64,000 nt of DNA from Areca catechu (GCA_021397845.1 CM038047.1:38809710-38873709); one strand, 5' to 3'; shown: positions 20,316-32,759, counted from the first letter of the stretch. The notes: generated by a model from the sequence alone, not told the origin. Translations and numbers: made by a program.

Positions 20316-20359
20316 GAGTTTTGGTTGTGTTGCTCCCGGGCATCGGTTTTAGCTAGCAT

Positions 20360-22734
20360 GCTCCACGACGCCCATGTTTTCGGAAATTTTTTTTCCCGTT
20401 GTACAAGTTTTTGAATTCCAATTTTTTAACGTGCCCGTTATGTTCCGTTAGCTGTTGAGACTCGCACAGTGCGGTTGGTGTCTCTGCCTTCGGAATCGTG
20501 CTTTTTATAATAATCCAGAGCTGCAAATGGATCAGGTTTAGATTCGAAACTCGTAGATATTTATCTGATAAATTTAGATCTGAATTTAAATATGAATCCA
20601 TTTATTTGGACCTGGATCCGGCCCGTTTAGTCGGGTCCAGATCTGAATATTACATATATATTATCCAGATCCTACGGATCCGAGATCCAATTATAAAAAA
20701 TAATATTATATATAAAGCATTAATGTTTTTACTTGTATTTTACGAGAAAGATATTTATGGATAAAAAGAGTTTGATCCGGGCCAAAAGAATCAAATGGGA
20801 TTCAAAATAGAGTAAATCAGAGCTCAAATGGAAGCCTAAAACCATCCAAATGCCCAACCCAATAGTTGGTCCATGGCAGTCCACAATCGGCCGGTCCACA
20901 GGAAAGGCATGGACTAGATCACACAGTCCACCGGAATGTGATGCGACTCGCAAGAAAATTTTCATGCGGCGCATGCAACACCGCTGGGTCCATGGTGCCA
21001 AAATCACGGTTCATGGGAATTCAAATGATCTTTGTTGCCGTGTATAAAAGCAATGCGGTGCTATGCGCTATCGAACGATCTTGAGTGCTTCCTCCATTAA
21101 TCTGACAGCCAGAAATCATTCTCTACCTGATGAAGAGTCCCATGCGCGTTTCACAACCCAGATCATGCAATCATATGACCCTTAATCAATTAAAATGCTG
21201 ATCAGATGATCGGCGTTGAAGCCGACACGAATTGGACTTTAAAGCGGCGAGATCAAGTGGGATTTTAGACCTTTTGATGTTGATCAGACGGCAGGGAATA
21301 ATTCTAGCAATTCTAGGCTGATTTTACCCCAATTCAATTCCAAACTAGACCGGGGTTTGTCTCATGCTGAGCTTCGTTTAAGGAGCACTAAAGAGACTAC
21401 AGGGAAAGCAGCAAGTAAATGACAAGCTGTTCACTGGATTCCAGCTCACGTCTTCGGATTATAGGTGTTGAGCTAGGTGGCTGGTGATCTGGTAACAATT
21501 CTCGAGGGTCGACTCGAATGGAAGTGTCGGCTCATCTCTAGTGAGGATGGATTAAATTGGGATTGATCGCCCAGCTTGCCGTTTGAGTTCGATATGGTTT
21601 GATGCAGGTCGATTCAGGTGTGAAGCCCCTCAGACTCGCCAGTGGAGCGTTACCGCTGGGCTCTGGTACGCCTTTAAGGCAATAGATTTATAGCCTTTCA
21701 AGAGGGACGTTCCTTTTGAAATGATGGTTGGGGGCTATGGTCTGACACAAGCCATAGTTTTTATTTTTAATTTTATTTTATAATTAGTTTAGGCTTTGAA
21801 AGAGTGGGAGAGTGGAGAAGAGAGATTTTTTTAGAACAAGAGATACTGTGACAGAGCCACGATCTTTTCAAAAGATGTATTTAAGAGCCATCTTTGATTA
21901 AGGTACAATCTATAGAAGAGTATAGATATCATTGTATAAACTTTTGTATTTGTTTTCTATTACTTGCAATTGAATAAATACTTTGAATCTTTATTTAATT
22001 TATTGTATGTTCGATTCCTGAATAAATTATTTATGGATGGGATAGATCATAATCTTAGCAAAACATGGCCCATGCATAGTATAGATAATTAATTTTGAAA
22101 TTTTATATTTACGAACATGTTAGGATCTGTTCAACTTAATTATTGGATGGCTGATTTTGACATAATATAATTCATACTTAGTAAGATAGCATATACTAAG
22201 AATTAGTTTGCAAGTCTTCTAATAAATTATGAATTTTGATTGTTTATATTATAATAAGTATAGAATCTATATTTATGATCATCTAGAAATCTGAAGATAT
22301 CTTTCTATTATATAAATCCCCCAATTTTATCTTTAATTTAAAATTTAATTAGTTTTAATTAAATTATTATCAACTTTCAATAATCTAATCTTTATTTTTG
22401 CTTTATTAATTATAATTCAGTCCAGAATCCTTGAGAATACAATCTTGACTCATAATATCTATATAATTTAAATTAGATTTATTTTTTAACTGCTTACAAC
22501 AACAATCACTTATGCTTAGGATTTCTATCTCTAAAGCTTAAAATTGCATAGCCCATCAAAGAGATTTCCAATAAAATATTTTATGTTGTTTTCAAATAAG
22601 TTTAGAAATCCATTTGCAAAAAATAACAAAATAAGAACAGAATACAAAAGTATTCTATTACGTAAGAGTCTAATAAATTATAAATATCACTCTTATACTG
22701 TATACTTAGGGAGCAATTCCTACGATTTATATTA
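20360..22734. other. AT-rich intergenic region upstream of NIP
   Basis: No coding frame supported. About 20515-20700 has loose repeats of gatccgg/agatctgaat type sequence, similar in style to the region at 49200-49760. The rest holds nothing recognised. Confidence 0.5.
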
Positions 22735-23186
22735 AGTCTATTCAAGCAAACTCAAGTGTTTTAATTGATCTCAAAAATTTTAAAATTAAGATTTAAAACA
22801 GGATAGGAGTTTTATAGGAAAAATAGGGAGGAAAAAGTTCACAAATTTATGTAATTTTAAAACTAAAAATATGATTTAAAGTCAAAATAAATTTAGAATA
22901 GTAAATTGGATAAATAATAGCCATTTTTAATTATAATCGAAAATCATGGTCCGGAGAAGTCCATTATCCGGAGAGATCAAGAAAATCTTGATTCGTGTTC
23001 AAGTACACGATGGATCAATGACTGAGATATTGAAAGTCCCAGACTCTACAATAAGGATTAAATAGGAGAGAGAAAAATATTTTTTTAAAAAAATAAATAA
23101 ATCATGGAAATAAACTCACCCTTGGATTCCCGCGCGTACTTCCCGCTACCACGGGAAGGCGGGAAGCTGACTGGTCTCCATGGCTG

Positions 23187-23464
23187 TTTTTTTTTTTTTT
23201 TATTTTTTTTTTATTTTTTGGTAAACCAAAAAGGGACGAGAGGTAAGATCTCAGGCGTGGCTGCTTCTGGATGACTCTCATCCCAGTCAAAAAATGTTCG
23301 ATATACGGTGCATATTATTTTTCGCAACCATTTCTTATCCGAAGATGAGTACGTCAATTTGACTGTCACTGGTGACAGGTGAGTAAACGAAATTTTACGT
23401 ATATAACCCTTATTTTTTTACAATCATGGGTTAACAAGAATTTATTATTTTTTGCAGTCGTTTT
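23187..23464 (-). mobile_element. SINE-like insertion with 9-bp target duplication
   Basis: The insertion breaks the repeat block. It is flanked by CCATGGCTG (23178-23186) and CCATGGCCG (23465-23473), a 9-base duplication with one change. A T-rich run at its left edge is an A-rich tail on the minus strand, as expected from LINE-type reverse transcription. A related body (gtaaaccaaaaaggga...gatgagtacgtcaa) is at 40123-40469. No clear pol III boxes were found, so the class is tentative. Confidence 0.65.
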
Positions 23465-23843
23465 CCATGGCCGGTTGAAAAGAAAAAATACAAAGCTGTC
23501 CACCTTCTACCAAAAAAACAAAACAAAACCGTCCAACTTTTAATAAAGACAGGTTTTTTTAAAAAAAAAAATTAAGGGAATAAAGACAGGATCTTGCAAC
23601 CGAGTAAATAAACCAAGCTTCCGTTCCCTCCAATATTTGTATCGATTGGAGCCTGTTTTACCCTTCCTATATTCAAATTCTAATCCAATTAATGCTTGAA
23701 CAATAATAAATTATTAAAAAAAATTATAGGTCAATACCTTAAAACAAAAATTATTTTAATTATAATCTATTTTTCCATTCTAAATATCATAATTATATTA
23801 TAACTCTTCATATTCTGCATTGCAACTGGTAGGTCATCAATCC

Positions 23844-24695
23844 TGTTATGATATGTCAATACAACATAAACTAATTATCGGTTCAATCGCTCACCAAATT
23901 CTTTCTGAACCGGGCATCTAAATCAGAGCACCTGGAGAGAGTCACGTGGGGTCAGTCTCCGGCCTAGCCGAAGGTGTTAGTCCCGAAGAGTGCAACCACC
24001 AGCTCCCGATCAATCTTCTGTACATCAATCGAAGAAGACCGGTCTGAAGAAGATTGATCCGAAGACAACATCAGCTTCATTTCACAACCCACTCTGAAGG
24101 AAGGTACACCGATGCAAATGACAGAGGTGTCTTTGACTTGTTCTGTGGGGATAAGCCCGAAGATATTTCGCCGATTCAATGCCAACCCTTCTTGAAGAAG
24201 AAGCTCAGAAACGAATCTCCGGTTGATCCCAAATCTTTGAACGTGGATATGGTCGTTATGATCAACCGCATGGCCACTATTTCCAATCGTAACCATATCA
24301 AGGTAGCCACGTGGCCACTAATTTCAGCTCCAACAATTCCAGACTGGCCAGAACCAATTAGCAACCACTTATGGTTATATACGGGATAAAGTCAATTAAC
24401 CCCCTCCTAACTATAGATAGGTGAGCCTAACCACACTCTGGCACGATAATTATAAATACTGGTAAGAGGGGATATCCAAGGTATGCTACGCAAGCCTGGA
24501 AAACAGAATACTTTTACCATCTTCCTTCCTCTTCAAAAACTCTCTATTCTGTTGCTGGAACCTCCATCTCTAACTTAGGCATCGAAGTGTCCCCCACCAG
24601 AAAAAATTCGGTTAGGAACCTATTTTACAGGTATCCAAGAAAGCAAATCGGTAATCCAGTAGCTCCGCCAAGACAACAAAGGTTCCATGTCAACA
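23844..24695 (+). mobile_element. Tat-family solo LTR (852 bp)
   Basis: Begins TGTTATGATATGTC and ends CCATGTCAACA. The 3' part (catcgaagtgtcccccaccag ... cctattttacaggt) matches the LTR at 3686-4438 read on minus. Flanks AATCC (23839-23843) and AACCC (24696-24700) form a 5-bp target duplication with one change, and the second copy of the block has an uninterrupted sequence there. A TATA-like ATAAATACTGG lies near 24452. The internal region was lost by LTR-LTR recombination. Confidence 0.85.
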
Positions 24696-24999
24696 AACCC
24701 ATATCCATCTGTATTGAGTAAATGATAACATACAATAGGCACTTAATTAATATCATCCGCATCGTCACCATGTTAAAATTCTGCTGAATATCTAATCAGA
24801 GCTAATAAATATCTAGTTATCATGATTCCTAATTGCCCTTTGCTGCGCCAATGGACTTACTTGGACCACATCTACATAAAACTCCAGTTACATATTTTGC
24901 AAATGGTTGTATATTATGTGAATCCATGACCTCATGTATACTTGCATTTTTTTATTTTACATGCCTCAGTTTATTAAGCATTGTTTAATTGATTATTAT

Positions 25000-25300
25000 T
25001 TTTATTAACATAATTTTAGGGATCACATATCAATATATAATATTTTTTTTATTAACACTATCTAATAATATTTTTTCTTTATTAGTATGATTTCGTATTG
25101 ATTTTATCTTGTTAGCATATTTTGTATCATTTATTATTATTTTTCTTTTATGAAATTTGTACACAATTATAACTAATTTCTAATATGTATCAAATAAATT
25201 TGTACACAATTATTATTCCATATTCATTTTTCTCTCTCTATCTTTCTTTCTTATATTTTTTGCTTCTTCTATAAATATTTTAACATGGTATCGGTGTCAC
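25000..25300 (+). repeat. Small copia-like LTR and primer-binding site
   Basis: An AT-rich segment of about 285 bases ends ...attttaaca at 25285. It is followed directly by TGGTATCGGTGTCAC (25286-25300), a three-mismatch version of the initiator tRNA-Met primer site. The same arrangement is at 38532-38816, and a matching LTR without a primer site at 39848-40116. The left boundary is approximate. Confidence 0.55.
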
Positions 25301-25500
25301 TGATTATTTAATATATCATTATCATCTTTTTCATATTTTTTTTGATCATTTTTGCCATCTATCAATCTATATTTTTTTATAGATCTTTTATTTTTAGTAG
25401 ATATGCAAATCATCTATTTTTTGATAGATGATCTAAAGATCCTTTATCTTTAGATGAATCCATAGCTATTTTTTATCACCAATTTTTTTGAATATTTTTC

Positions 25501-26058
25501 TATTTATAACTTTCAAGTCCAGAGCACTACCGAGTAACTTCAAGCTTTGTCATTTCTAGGCGAAGGGAGTAAGTCACCTCTTCAATCTCGAGGGCTAGAT
25601 AAATCTTTTCGTTATCCAGGAATTTATTGATTCTTTGAAAATTGTTGCCAGTAGTTCTCTCGTTTAGATTACAAAAAAAAGGAGGTTGCTGGTGCAGTGC
25701 TTGAAAAGGTTACACAATAACTTTCCTAAATGGCCGGTGATTCATCCGATCCTCAATTGATCGGATGGCACAAAGTAGCCAAATAGTTGCATCCTTTAAA
25801 TAATTCGCATAGATCTCGGCACTGAGAGTTACTTGGCCAGTGGCAACTTTGAGACGGCATGGTGCTACTCGGCTAAGAGTGGACCACGTGTCAAGATCAA
25901 GCGCTTCTAGCCAAATTGGGATTTTGATCTCAACCATTCGGTAAGCTATAAAAGGACTTCCCTGCCATTGTTATAGAGACAGCTCCTTTGCAGAACCAGA
26001 GGAAGAAGACACTTGAGAGCCCAAACCCGACCCCCCAAGAATCTATTCCCAGTAGGTT
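25501..26058. other. Intergenic segment with a promoter-like patch
   Basis: No coding frame. A G-box-like CCACGTGTC near 25892 and a TATA-like CTATAAAAGG near 25947 lie in promoter spacing on the plus strand, but no gene follows; a gypsy LTR begins at 26125. It could be a relic of another mobile element's regulatory region. Confidence 0.35.
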
Positions 26059-26116
26059 TGTCGCGCCCCAACCCCAAGACCTGGGCCAGATGTGCGACAG
26101 ACGGCCGTATGTTCTG
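26059..26116 (-). repeat. Inverted copy of the end of the neighbouring LTR
   Basis: These 58 bases are the reverse complement of the last 58 bases of the LTR (28111-28168), with four mismatches, all C/T or G/A transitions. They abut a polypurine-like TGGGGGAGAA (26115-26124) and the LTR start. Confidence 0.85.
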
Positions 26117-26124
26117 GGGGAGAA

Positions 26125-28168
26125 TGTGAGGCCCAGTTCTTATTGGGCTGAATTTGTGTTGAAGTCAGCAGCCCTTGCCGACTTCAGTTCAAATTCGAAT
26201 TGGCTCTGAAGTTCGGATTTTCCGGCGGAGATTTCGGAGAAGCCCGTCGACGCCGCCGGAGGTGGGGGGATAAGGGTCTTCCTCAGATTTTTTTAGGGAC
26301 CTCGGGTGCCTCTATTGATCCCGATTATCCTCCCTATCGGTGGACGCTGACGGCTCCTTCGCGTGTCAGCCCTCGCCGGAGTGCTCTCTCCACCGGTGGT
26401 CACTGCGATCGGAATCCATCTCGCCGGTAAGCCCTTCCTCATTTTTCTTATTTCTCTTGGGGGTATGTATGGTGTAGGGGTGTTTGGCGGGGAGGAGGGA
26501 AGAATCCAGCCGATTCTTTTCTTTTCCGTTGGAATCGTGGGAAATGGCCGGCGATGGTAGGTCGCCGCCAGTTCCTTTTCTCCTTCCGGCGATCCATTCC
26601 GGGCGGTCGATCACGGGGATCGCCATCGTTTCTCCGCTCGCATGGGGGGGAGGGAATGTTGGTCGGCCTGTTAACAGAGAGTGATGTCTCTGTTAACAGT
26701 GGTGGGGGTTTAACCCCTGTGCTCTCCGACTGGCGGTCGGACGGCCGCCGTTGGGACCGCCGGTCCCTTCCCTTTCCTCCGGTGCTTTTCCTGGCGGTCG
26801 GACGGGAGGATCGCCGTCGATCCTCCTTGGTTCTCCTTGTGAGGCTTGGTCTGGGCACAGTGGCCCGGACGGGTTAGGCTGGGCTCGGTTAAGCCAGGCC
26901 TTGTTGGGCCGGGCTCGGCTGAGCTAGGCTTTGTTGGGCCGGGCCTATTTTCTTGGATGGGCTGACCCAGTAAAGGCACCATTAGGAAAATAAATAATAT
27001 AATAATAATAATAATAATAATTAAAAGAAAGAAAAAGGAAGGGAGGAAAGAAACTGTCTGGGGATGTCCCAAGGAATTTAATTTATGTTTAATTTCTTTT
27101 TATAGGAATTAATTATATCAAATTATAAATAAAATAATTTGTGATACAGGATCGTCATCGTCCTTGGAAAACCGGGTTTAGTGCTTAGTTGGTGGAATTG
27201 TAAGTTATCACTCACCGATATAATTTTTGCCATGCATGATTATTTGACTCATAATTGAGTTTTCATGGCTTATGTTTATACTGCATACATGTATCTCGAT
27301 GTGTTATGAAATTTAAACACAGACTAAGATGTAAGAGTTATGGGTTGAGTTGATTTTAGCTGCTCTCTAGTCCGACTATGATCACACGAGGATCTAGACT
27401 CCTTTTGGACCTCCAGCGGGGCTATCGCTGGCACATGACCGATGAGCGGTATGTGACACAGGAGTTAGTTGCTTTATTCTAGCACATGCTGGGAAGCATG
27501 TTTCTCGTGTGATACTCAGAGCTAGTTTCCTTTTGGGCCTCCAGCGGGGCTATCGCTGGCACATGACCGATGTGCGGTATGTGACACAGGATCTAGACTC
27601 TTTTGGGGCGAGCCACGGGCCGATCATGGCCATAGTATGAGGGACTAGGTGAGTATGTATGGATGGCCATCCTAAAATTTGTATGATGCCAGAAAAATAA
27701 TAAAGAAGGTTAATAATGGGAATATATTTGAAATGGCTTCTATTTTATGGTTACTCGCATGCATGGAGTTACTCCTGATTCGTGGTAAATTTATATTTGT
27801 GACATATGATGACTTACTGAGTTTAGGAGAAACTCATTCCTTTCCCTTGCATTTTTTTTCAGGACCAGAGGAACACATAGGCCAGGAATTCAGTCAGTGA
27901 GGCTTAGGATCTAGTGGACATTGTTACTTTTATTGCTTGATATTTGATAATGTTAAATGTGTGACTGTTGGCCTTATGAACATTTGAATCTACTTGCCTA
28001 GGTGTAAATCTTATGCCTGCCTAATAAAAAAATCCTGTGATTTCCTGGTTATTCATTTTATTTGAGAAAGGTTGGTACAGGCCTTGTATGTCCCTGGGAA
28101 GGTTGAACCACAGAACATATGGCCATCTGTCGCATATCTGGCCCAGGTCTTGGGGTTGGGGCGTGACA
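26125..28168 (+). repeat. Ty3/gypsy LTR (2,044 bp)
   Basis: Begins TGTGAGGCCCAGTTC after a purine tract and ends GGGGCGTGACA. It is followed by a primer-binding site and a gag pseudogene, so it acts as a 5' LTR even though a polypurine tract precedes it. The start resembles the Tekay LTR (ttgaagtcagcagcc...gccgacttca), so this is a related lineage. It includes a duplicated 63-bp motif at 27401 and 27529. Confidence 0.8.
27401..27591. repeat. Two 63-bp direct repeats with a hairpin in the LTR
   Basis: 27401-27463 and 27529-27591 share cctccagcggggctatcgctgg and catgaccgatg[a/t]gcggtatgtgacacagg. CAGCG...CGCTG can form a short hairpin in each. They are reminiscent of the hairpin array in the Tekay LTR but unrelated in sequence. 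Confidence 0.8.
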
Positions 28169-28175
28169 AATTTAG

Positions 28176-28189
28176 TGGTATCAGAGCCA
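28176..28189 (+). other. Primer-binding site, initiator tRNA-Met type
   Basis: TGGTATCAGAGCCA lies seven bases after the LTR end, the standard position and sequence for tRNA-iMet priming. Confidence 0.9.
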
Positions 28190-28319
28190 GGCTTGTCTTA
28201 AAAATCAAGATGTTATAGATAGTGAGAGCGGGGTAGAGATAATTAGGACAAGTTTAAATTAATTAAAGTACAAGTAAGGTTATATTATTTAACTGACTAT
28301 CTTTTGTGACATAGGCTTA

Positions 28320-29396
28320 ATGGCTCGGACCTGGTCCATGAGGACATCAAATCAAAATGATCATACTTCTCGAGCTCATGATACTTCGCAAGCAGCGGGT
28401 CCATCTCGGGCTGCCGGCGCCTTCATGACTCGTAGCCCATCACCTGATCAGGGCGAGAGCCGAGCAGTTAGTCCTCCTCCTCTGCAGCATGATATGAGGA
28501 CAGCCAATTCTGATGATCAGGTGGTAGGTCTTATTCAGGCTCTAACTGGACTTGTGCAGGAAATGAGGCAGCAGGGAAGTAGGGGTGGTCAGTCTTTTAA
28601 GATGGATCGAGGGATCACTAAATTTAAGAAGTTGGCGCCTCCTACTTTTGAGGGTTCTACCAAACCTACTGAATCTTTGAAATGATTGAAGGAAATGGAG
28701 AAGGTCTTTGCCAGCATGGACTGCACAGATCGAGAAAAGGTTCGCTTTGCAGCTTATCAATTGCAAGGCGAAGCTTCGGAATGGTGGGATGCTGTCAGGA
28801 GACAATATGGTAATGAAGAGCCAATTACTTGGGAAATCTTTCGTCAAGAGTTCTTGGATATGTATTTTCCTGAAAGTCTCAGATTTGAGAAAGAGAGTGA
28901 ATTCACAAGACTGATACAAGGAAGCTTGACAATGGCACAATATGAAGCCAAGTTTATATAACTGTCCCGCTTTGCTCCGGAATTGGTGGCCACAGATTAT
29001 ATCAAGGCTCGGAGATTTGAGAAAGGGCTTAAACCCAGGATTCGTGCTGGAGTAAGACCCATGCAGCTGGCTTCGTACCGAGACATCGTTAGTAAAGCAA
29101 AAATTATGGAGCAGGAGGTTGATAATATGCAGCAAGAAAGGGAACGGTAGTTGAGGAAGAGATCCAGACCTGATGGGCAGCGAGGGAACCAACACTCTGG
29201 CAAACAACCTAGACAGAAGGAAAATCAAAGGCAAGATCCAGGTCCTCAGCAGGGTAATGGTCCTCATTGCAGGAGATGTCAAGGTTTTCATTTGGAGCAG
29301 GATTGTCGTTGGTTTTCTGGGGCTTGTTTTAATTGTGGTCAGCAGAGCCGCAGAGCTATAGATTGCCCTCATTCTCAGAATCCCGGGTATCAATGA
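28320..29396 (+). pseudogene. Gypsy gag pseudogene, 3' truncated
   Basis: One frame from the ATG at 28320 encodes a Tekay-like Gag: ITKFKKLAPPTFEGS, then GEASEWWDAV and SLTMAQYEAKF, then two zinc knuckles (CRRCQGFHLEQDC and CFNCGQQSRRAIDC) near 29268-29367. In-frame stops occur at about 28683 (Trp to TGA in the LKWLKE-type position), about 28959 and about 29147. The frame ends where the copia-type LTR starts. Protease and pol are absent. The protein would have been the structural Gag of the element whose LTR is at 26125. Confidence 0.88.
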
Positions 29397-30119
29397 AGAT
29401 CCCCATCCAATATCGCATATTCATCAATGAAGTTAATATCACAAGAGAAAAGCAAAATAGAAAACGTACACAAATATAATTTAATTAAATATGCAGGACT
29501 TCACTATGAGAGAAAAATAATTACTTATAAAAGGAGAATACACACTCTCAACCTGTAAAAAAAACTCTCAACAAGAAATTTAAACCTCTCAAAAAACTCT
29601 CATCTCACAAGGAGACCTTTTAGCCCCTATAGGCTTTCTCTACCATTACAATCCTCTCTATTTAGCCTCTTTCTCTCTTTTAGAAGCCTTGAGACCACGT
29701 AATGGTCTCTCTATGGACGAGTACTTTAACAGGACTCTAGATGTTCAAACTGCGTTGAAGAAGGAGTCCAAATAGAGTCAAAATCATGTCAAACAATCCA
29801 TGAAACTCGCATAAATTGCCGTAGATCTTGCTGCATGTGCTAGTGCATGGATTGGCCCAATTCCCTTGCACCATGTGCGCTCTACCCTCTCCTATACACG
29901 TAGTCCACTGTGCACCACATGAAATGCATGGAAAATGCATGTGGACTACATGAAACATGCAAGCATAGACTGCGTGGTGCACTATGTGCTGGGTCATGCA
30001 CCTAGACCTAGCTCGCTACTGTTGGGTCTAGTTTGCTCCTGGCCCTATGCTAGATCTTCTTTAAATTTTTTGGTACTTGGACTTTGTATTTTCAGTTGAA
30101 TTAAGGTATTTTCTTGACA
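29397..30119 (-). repeat. Copia-type 3' LTR
   Basis: Shares atgaagttaatancacaa, ttaattaa/gatatgcaggact and cactctcaac segments with 31685-32414. Its outer end is not clean. Confidence 0.75.
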
Positions 30120-31684
30120 ATCTCCACATTGACTCTAATATTCATCCTCCATCTAACTTTTGAGAGCTCTTGAAAGATCTCGTCCCCATGTTCTAGGACA
30201 AACACTTGCTACTCATAGATGGATAAACATGAAAGTTGAGCTAGGCTGCTCGATCCTATCTCCATCATGTGCTACATTCATCTTAACCCGAGACTTGCTC
30301 GAGATAGCTTTCTATGATAATAGGAATTTTACTATGTAATGTCGCCCGTCATCCTCCTGAGTCACTTGTCTTGTGCCTGATCCACCTACATCTGAAACTC
30401 CACCTCACGTTAAGCTCCACCTCGCACTAGGGACTTTACCTCATACTGAACTTCCTGCAGGAAGCAGTGTTCTTTATGCTTCTTTCCCTTCATAAGGATC
30501 CTTTGCAACGGATAACTTTCAAGGTTACATCACCAACTCTCCATATATAACTATTTGAATCTAATTTACTCAATGAGATTAGATTCATGCTGAAGTTGGG
30601 TATGTATCAAACATTGTCTAATTTTTTTGATATTATATCATAAAGCTTAAGCAGACTATCCCTTTATCCTTGATCACATAGCTCGGTCTATCTGATAAGT
30701 GGATAAACCATCTCTACTCTCTAGAGAATCAAATAGCTTCTTGCTGTAATATATATGATAAGGATATGCAGAATCTAGAATCTACTACTGGGAAGAAATA
30801 TATATCTCCTCGGATACCATAAAAAAATCATCTTCAGTATCGCTACCATCAGCCACTGCCATAGTAGCACTCATCCGATTCTTGAGTTGCGAGCAATTTC
30901 TAATACGATGTCCCAACTTATCATACCAATAGCACTTGATCTTGCTAGTGTCCTTCAACTTGGACTTGGACCACCCACCATACTAATATTGAGTTCCAGC
31001 CTAAATTTGGAGCTTGGTTCTCTCACCAAAGAATTTCATCCTAAAGAAATACTAGAGTAACCTTCACTATTTTGATGGTGCTCTTCTCCACTAAAAGAGT
31101 TGTCATCAAGTGCTCAAAAAAGTACAGAAGTGACAATAGCAAGCCCAACGCCTTGATCTTCTTTTCAACCTTCTCACCTATACTAAGAAGATCATGAAGA
31201 TCTTTTGAAAGTTACTCAGATGCTCCTACATGCTCTCCTACATGCTCTGTCCTTTGCTCATCCATAATTGATAGAACTACTTTAAAAAAAAATGTATTGG
31301 TAAGGGACTTTGCCATGTACATCTCCTCAGGCTTCATCCATATCATCGTTGGAGAAGTCTTGCTAAGTATATGGATTACCATGTCATCTGATAAGTACAA
31401 ATGAGTCATGCTCACTACCTGTATCTAAAGCCATTTCTAACTTTAATCCTCTATGGTAGCCGGCCTCTCCTTATATAAGAAGTATCGATCAATCCTTGTA
31501 GGATGAGCACATCCTTTATCCTTGCTTGCCATACGAAGAAGTTGCTCTTCCCATTATATCAATTGATCTTTACATTGATTGTGCTTTCTTTCTCTATCTT
31601 CTTTAACATCGATCAATGTCACTGCAATGTGGATAGCCTCACTTTAATACCAATTATTATGGTACTACCTGTACTGATACCACT
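30120..31684 (-). pseudogene. Copia gag remnant
   Basis: On minus, a short frame at 31415-31212 contains AKSLTNTFFFKVVLSIMDE, like the Ty1/copia Gag motif KSLTNKL-LKxQLY. Near 30960-30880 the translation KIKCYWYDKLGHRIRNC resembles a CCHC knuckle with the second Cys changed to Tyr. Many stops and frameshifts separate these. No reverse transcriptase or integrase is found, so the interior retains only gag remains. Confidence 0.6.
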
Positions 31685-32414
31685 TGTAGGAAAATCTCTC
31701 AGATTCTTCATCCAAAATTGTACCTCCATCAATGAAGTTAATACCATAAAAGGAAAGAAAGAGAGAGAAGGTACACAAACATAATTTAATTGATCATGCA
31801 GGACTTTTCTCCGAGAAAAAAAAATAATTACTTATAAGAGAAGAACACACACTCTCAACTTTGTATAAAAAATCTCTCAACAAGAAATCCAAATTCCTTA
31901 CAAAGCTCTCAACTCGCAAAGAGATCCTTTAACCCATATAGACTTTCTCTACTACTACAACCCCCTCTACCAAGACTCTATCTCTCTTTTAAAGGTCTTG
32001 AGACTGCGTACTAGTCTCCCTATCGAAGAGTACTTTGACAAGACTCCAAAGGTTCAAATCTCATTAAAAAAGGAGTATAGACTAAGTCAAAATGCATTAA
32101 ATAGCTCAAAACCTTGCATAGACCGTCGCAGACCTTGCCGCGTGTGTCGGCATGTGGATCAGCTAAATCCTCGCGTGCCATATGCACTCTACCCTCTCCC
32201 GCACCCACAATTCACTATGTATCATATGAAACATGCAGGAAACATGTGTGGACTACTCGAAGCGGTCCCATGGACTACTCGAAGCGGTCCCATTGACTAC
32301 TCAAGTAGTCCCATGGACCACGGGAAACATGCGGGCATCCAATGCTGATCTTCTCTTGAATTTTTTGATACCTAAGTTTTATATTTTGGACTGAATCAAG
32401 ATATTTTCTTAACA
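31685..32414 (-). repeat. Copia-type 5' LTR (730 bp)
   Basis: Read on plus it begins TGTAGGAAAATCTCTC and ends TATTTTCTTAACA, giving TG...CA ends. A direct repeat ctactcgaagcggtcccat occurs near 32263-32300. It matches the left LTR with many substitutions, so the element is old. Confidence 0.75.
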
Positions 32415-32720
32415 TTAAACGATCAGAGGGCTCAGAAAACCTATCAGTGAAGATGGAAGTGTGGAAACGCAACCATCTTTATAGTTAGCCATGTGTTAAG
32501 CAGTCGAAAGGCTTGAAGATGGAAGTGTGGAAACGTAACCATCTTGGTAATTGACTAGTTGTTAAGTGGTTGGAGGGCTCGAGGTGCCTATCAATGGAGA
32601 TCGCGATGTGAAAATGTAGCCATCTTTATAGTCAGCCTGATGTTAAGCGACTAGAGGGCTTCAATAGGCTTCATTAGACCTGGTGTTGAATGACTAACCT
32701 AAACACCAAGAGGAGACCCC
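32415..32720. repeat. Degenerate tandem repeats at the 3' end of the Tat element
   Basis: About four to five imperfect units, each beginning tgttaag and containing gagggctc...gaagatgg...gtggaaacg[c/t]aaccatctt. Units are roughly 65-80 bases. Tat/Ogre elements often carry tandem repeats between pol and the 3' LTR. Confidence 0.65.
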
Positions 32721-32759
32721 TAGGAATGCTGCCGAAGAACTTTCATTGTATTGCTCGGT

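Larger units (their letters stand above)
22735..25500 (+). repeat. Diverged repeat block, copy 1
   Basis: Long colinear similarity to 36970-38990, beginning ctattcaagcaaactcaag and passing through a shared segment ending cccgctaccacgggaa, then aaccgagtaaataaaccaag, then taataaatatctagttatcatgatt. The similarity is broken by independent insertions: here a SINE-like element and a Tat solo LTR, in the other copy a different SINE. It is either an old segmental duplication or two copies of a larger decayed transposon. Its right part holds a small LTR ending in a primer-binding site at 25286. Confidence 0.75.
29397..32414 (-). mobile_element. Degenerate Ty1/copia-type element, mostly non-coding
   Basis: Two related LTRs, 31685-32414 (5' on minus) and about 29397-30119 (3'), flank a 1.57-kb interior. 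On minus each LTR starts TGTCAAGAAAAT or TGTTAAGAAAAT. The 5' LTR is followed by TGGTATCAGTAC (complement near 31670), a tRNA-iMet-type primer site. The purine-rich aatgtggagat precedes the 3' LTR. No target duplication is visible; the left LTR seems trimmed where it meets the gag pseudogene. Confidence 0.75.

Noticed and set aside
19871..20359. Minus frame of 162 residues taken as a separate gene
   Set aside because: Its middle is NIP exon 1 (20170-19976). The rest is leader and intron read through; the donor GTAAGT at 19975 ends the coding part.
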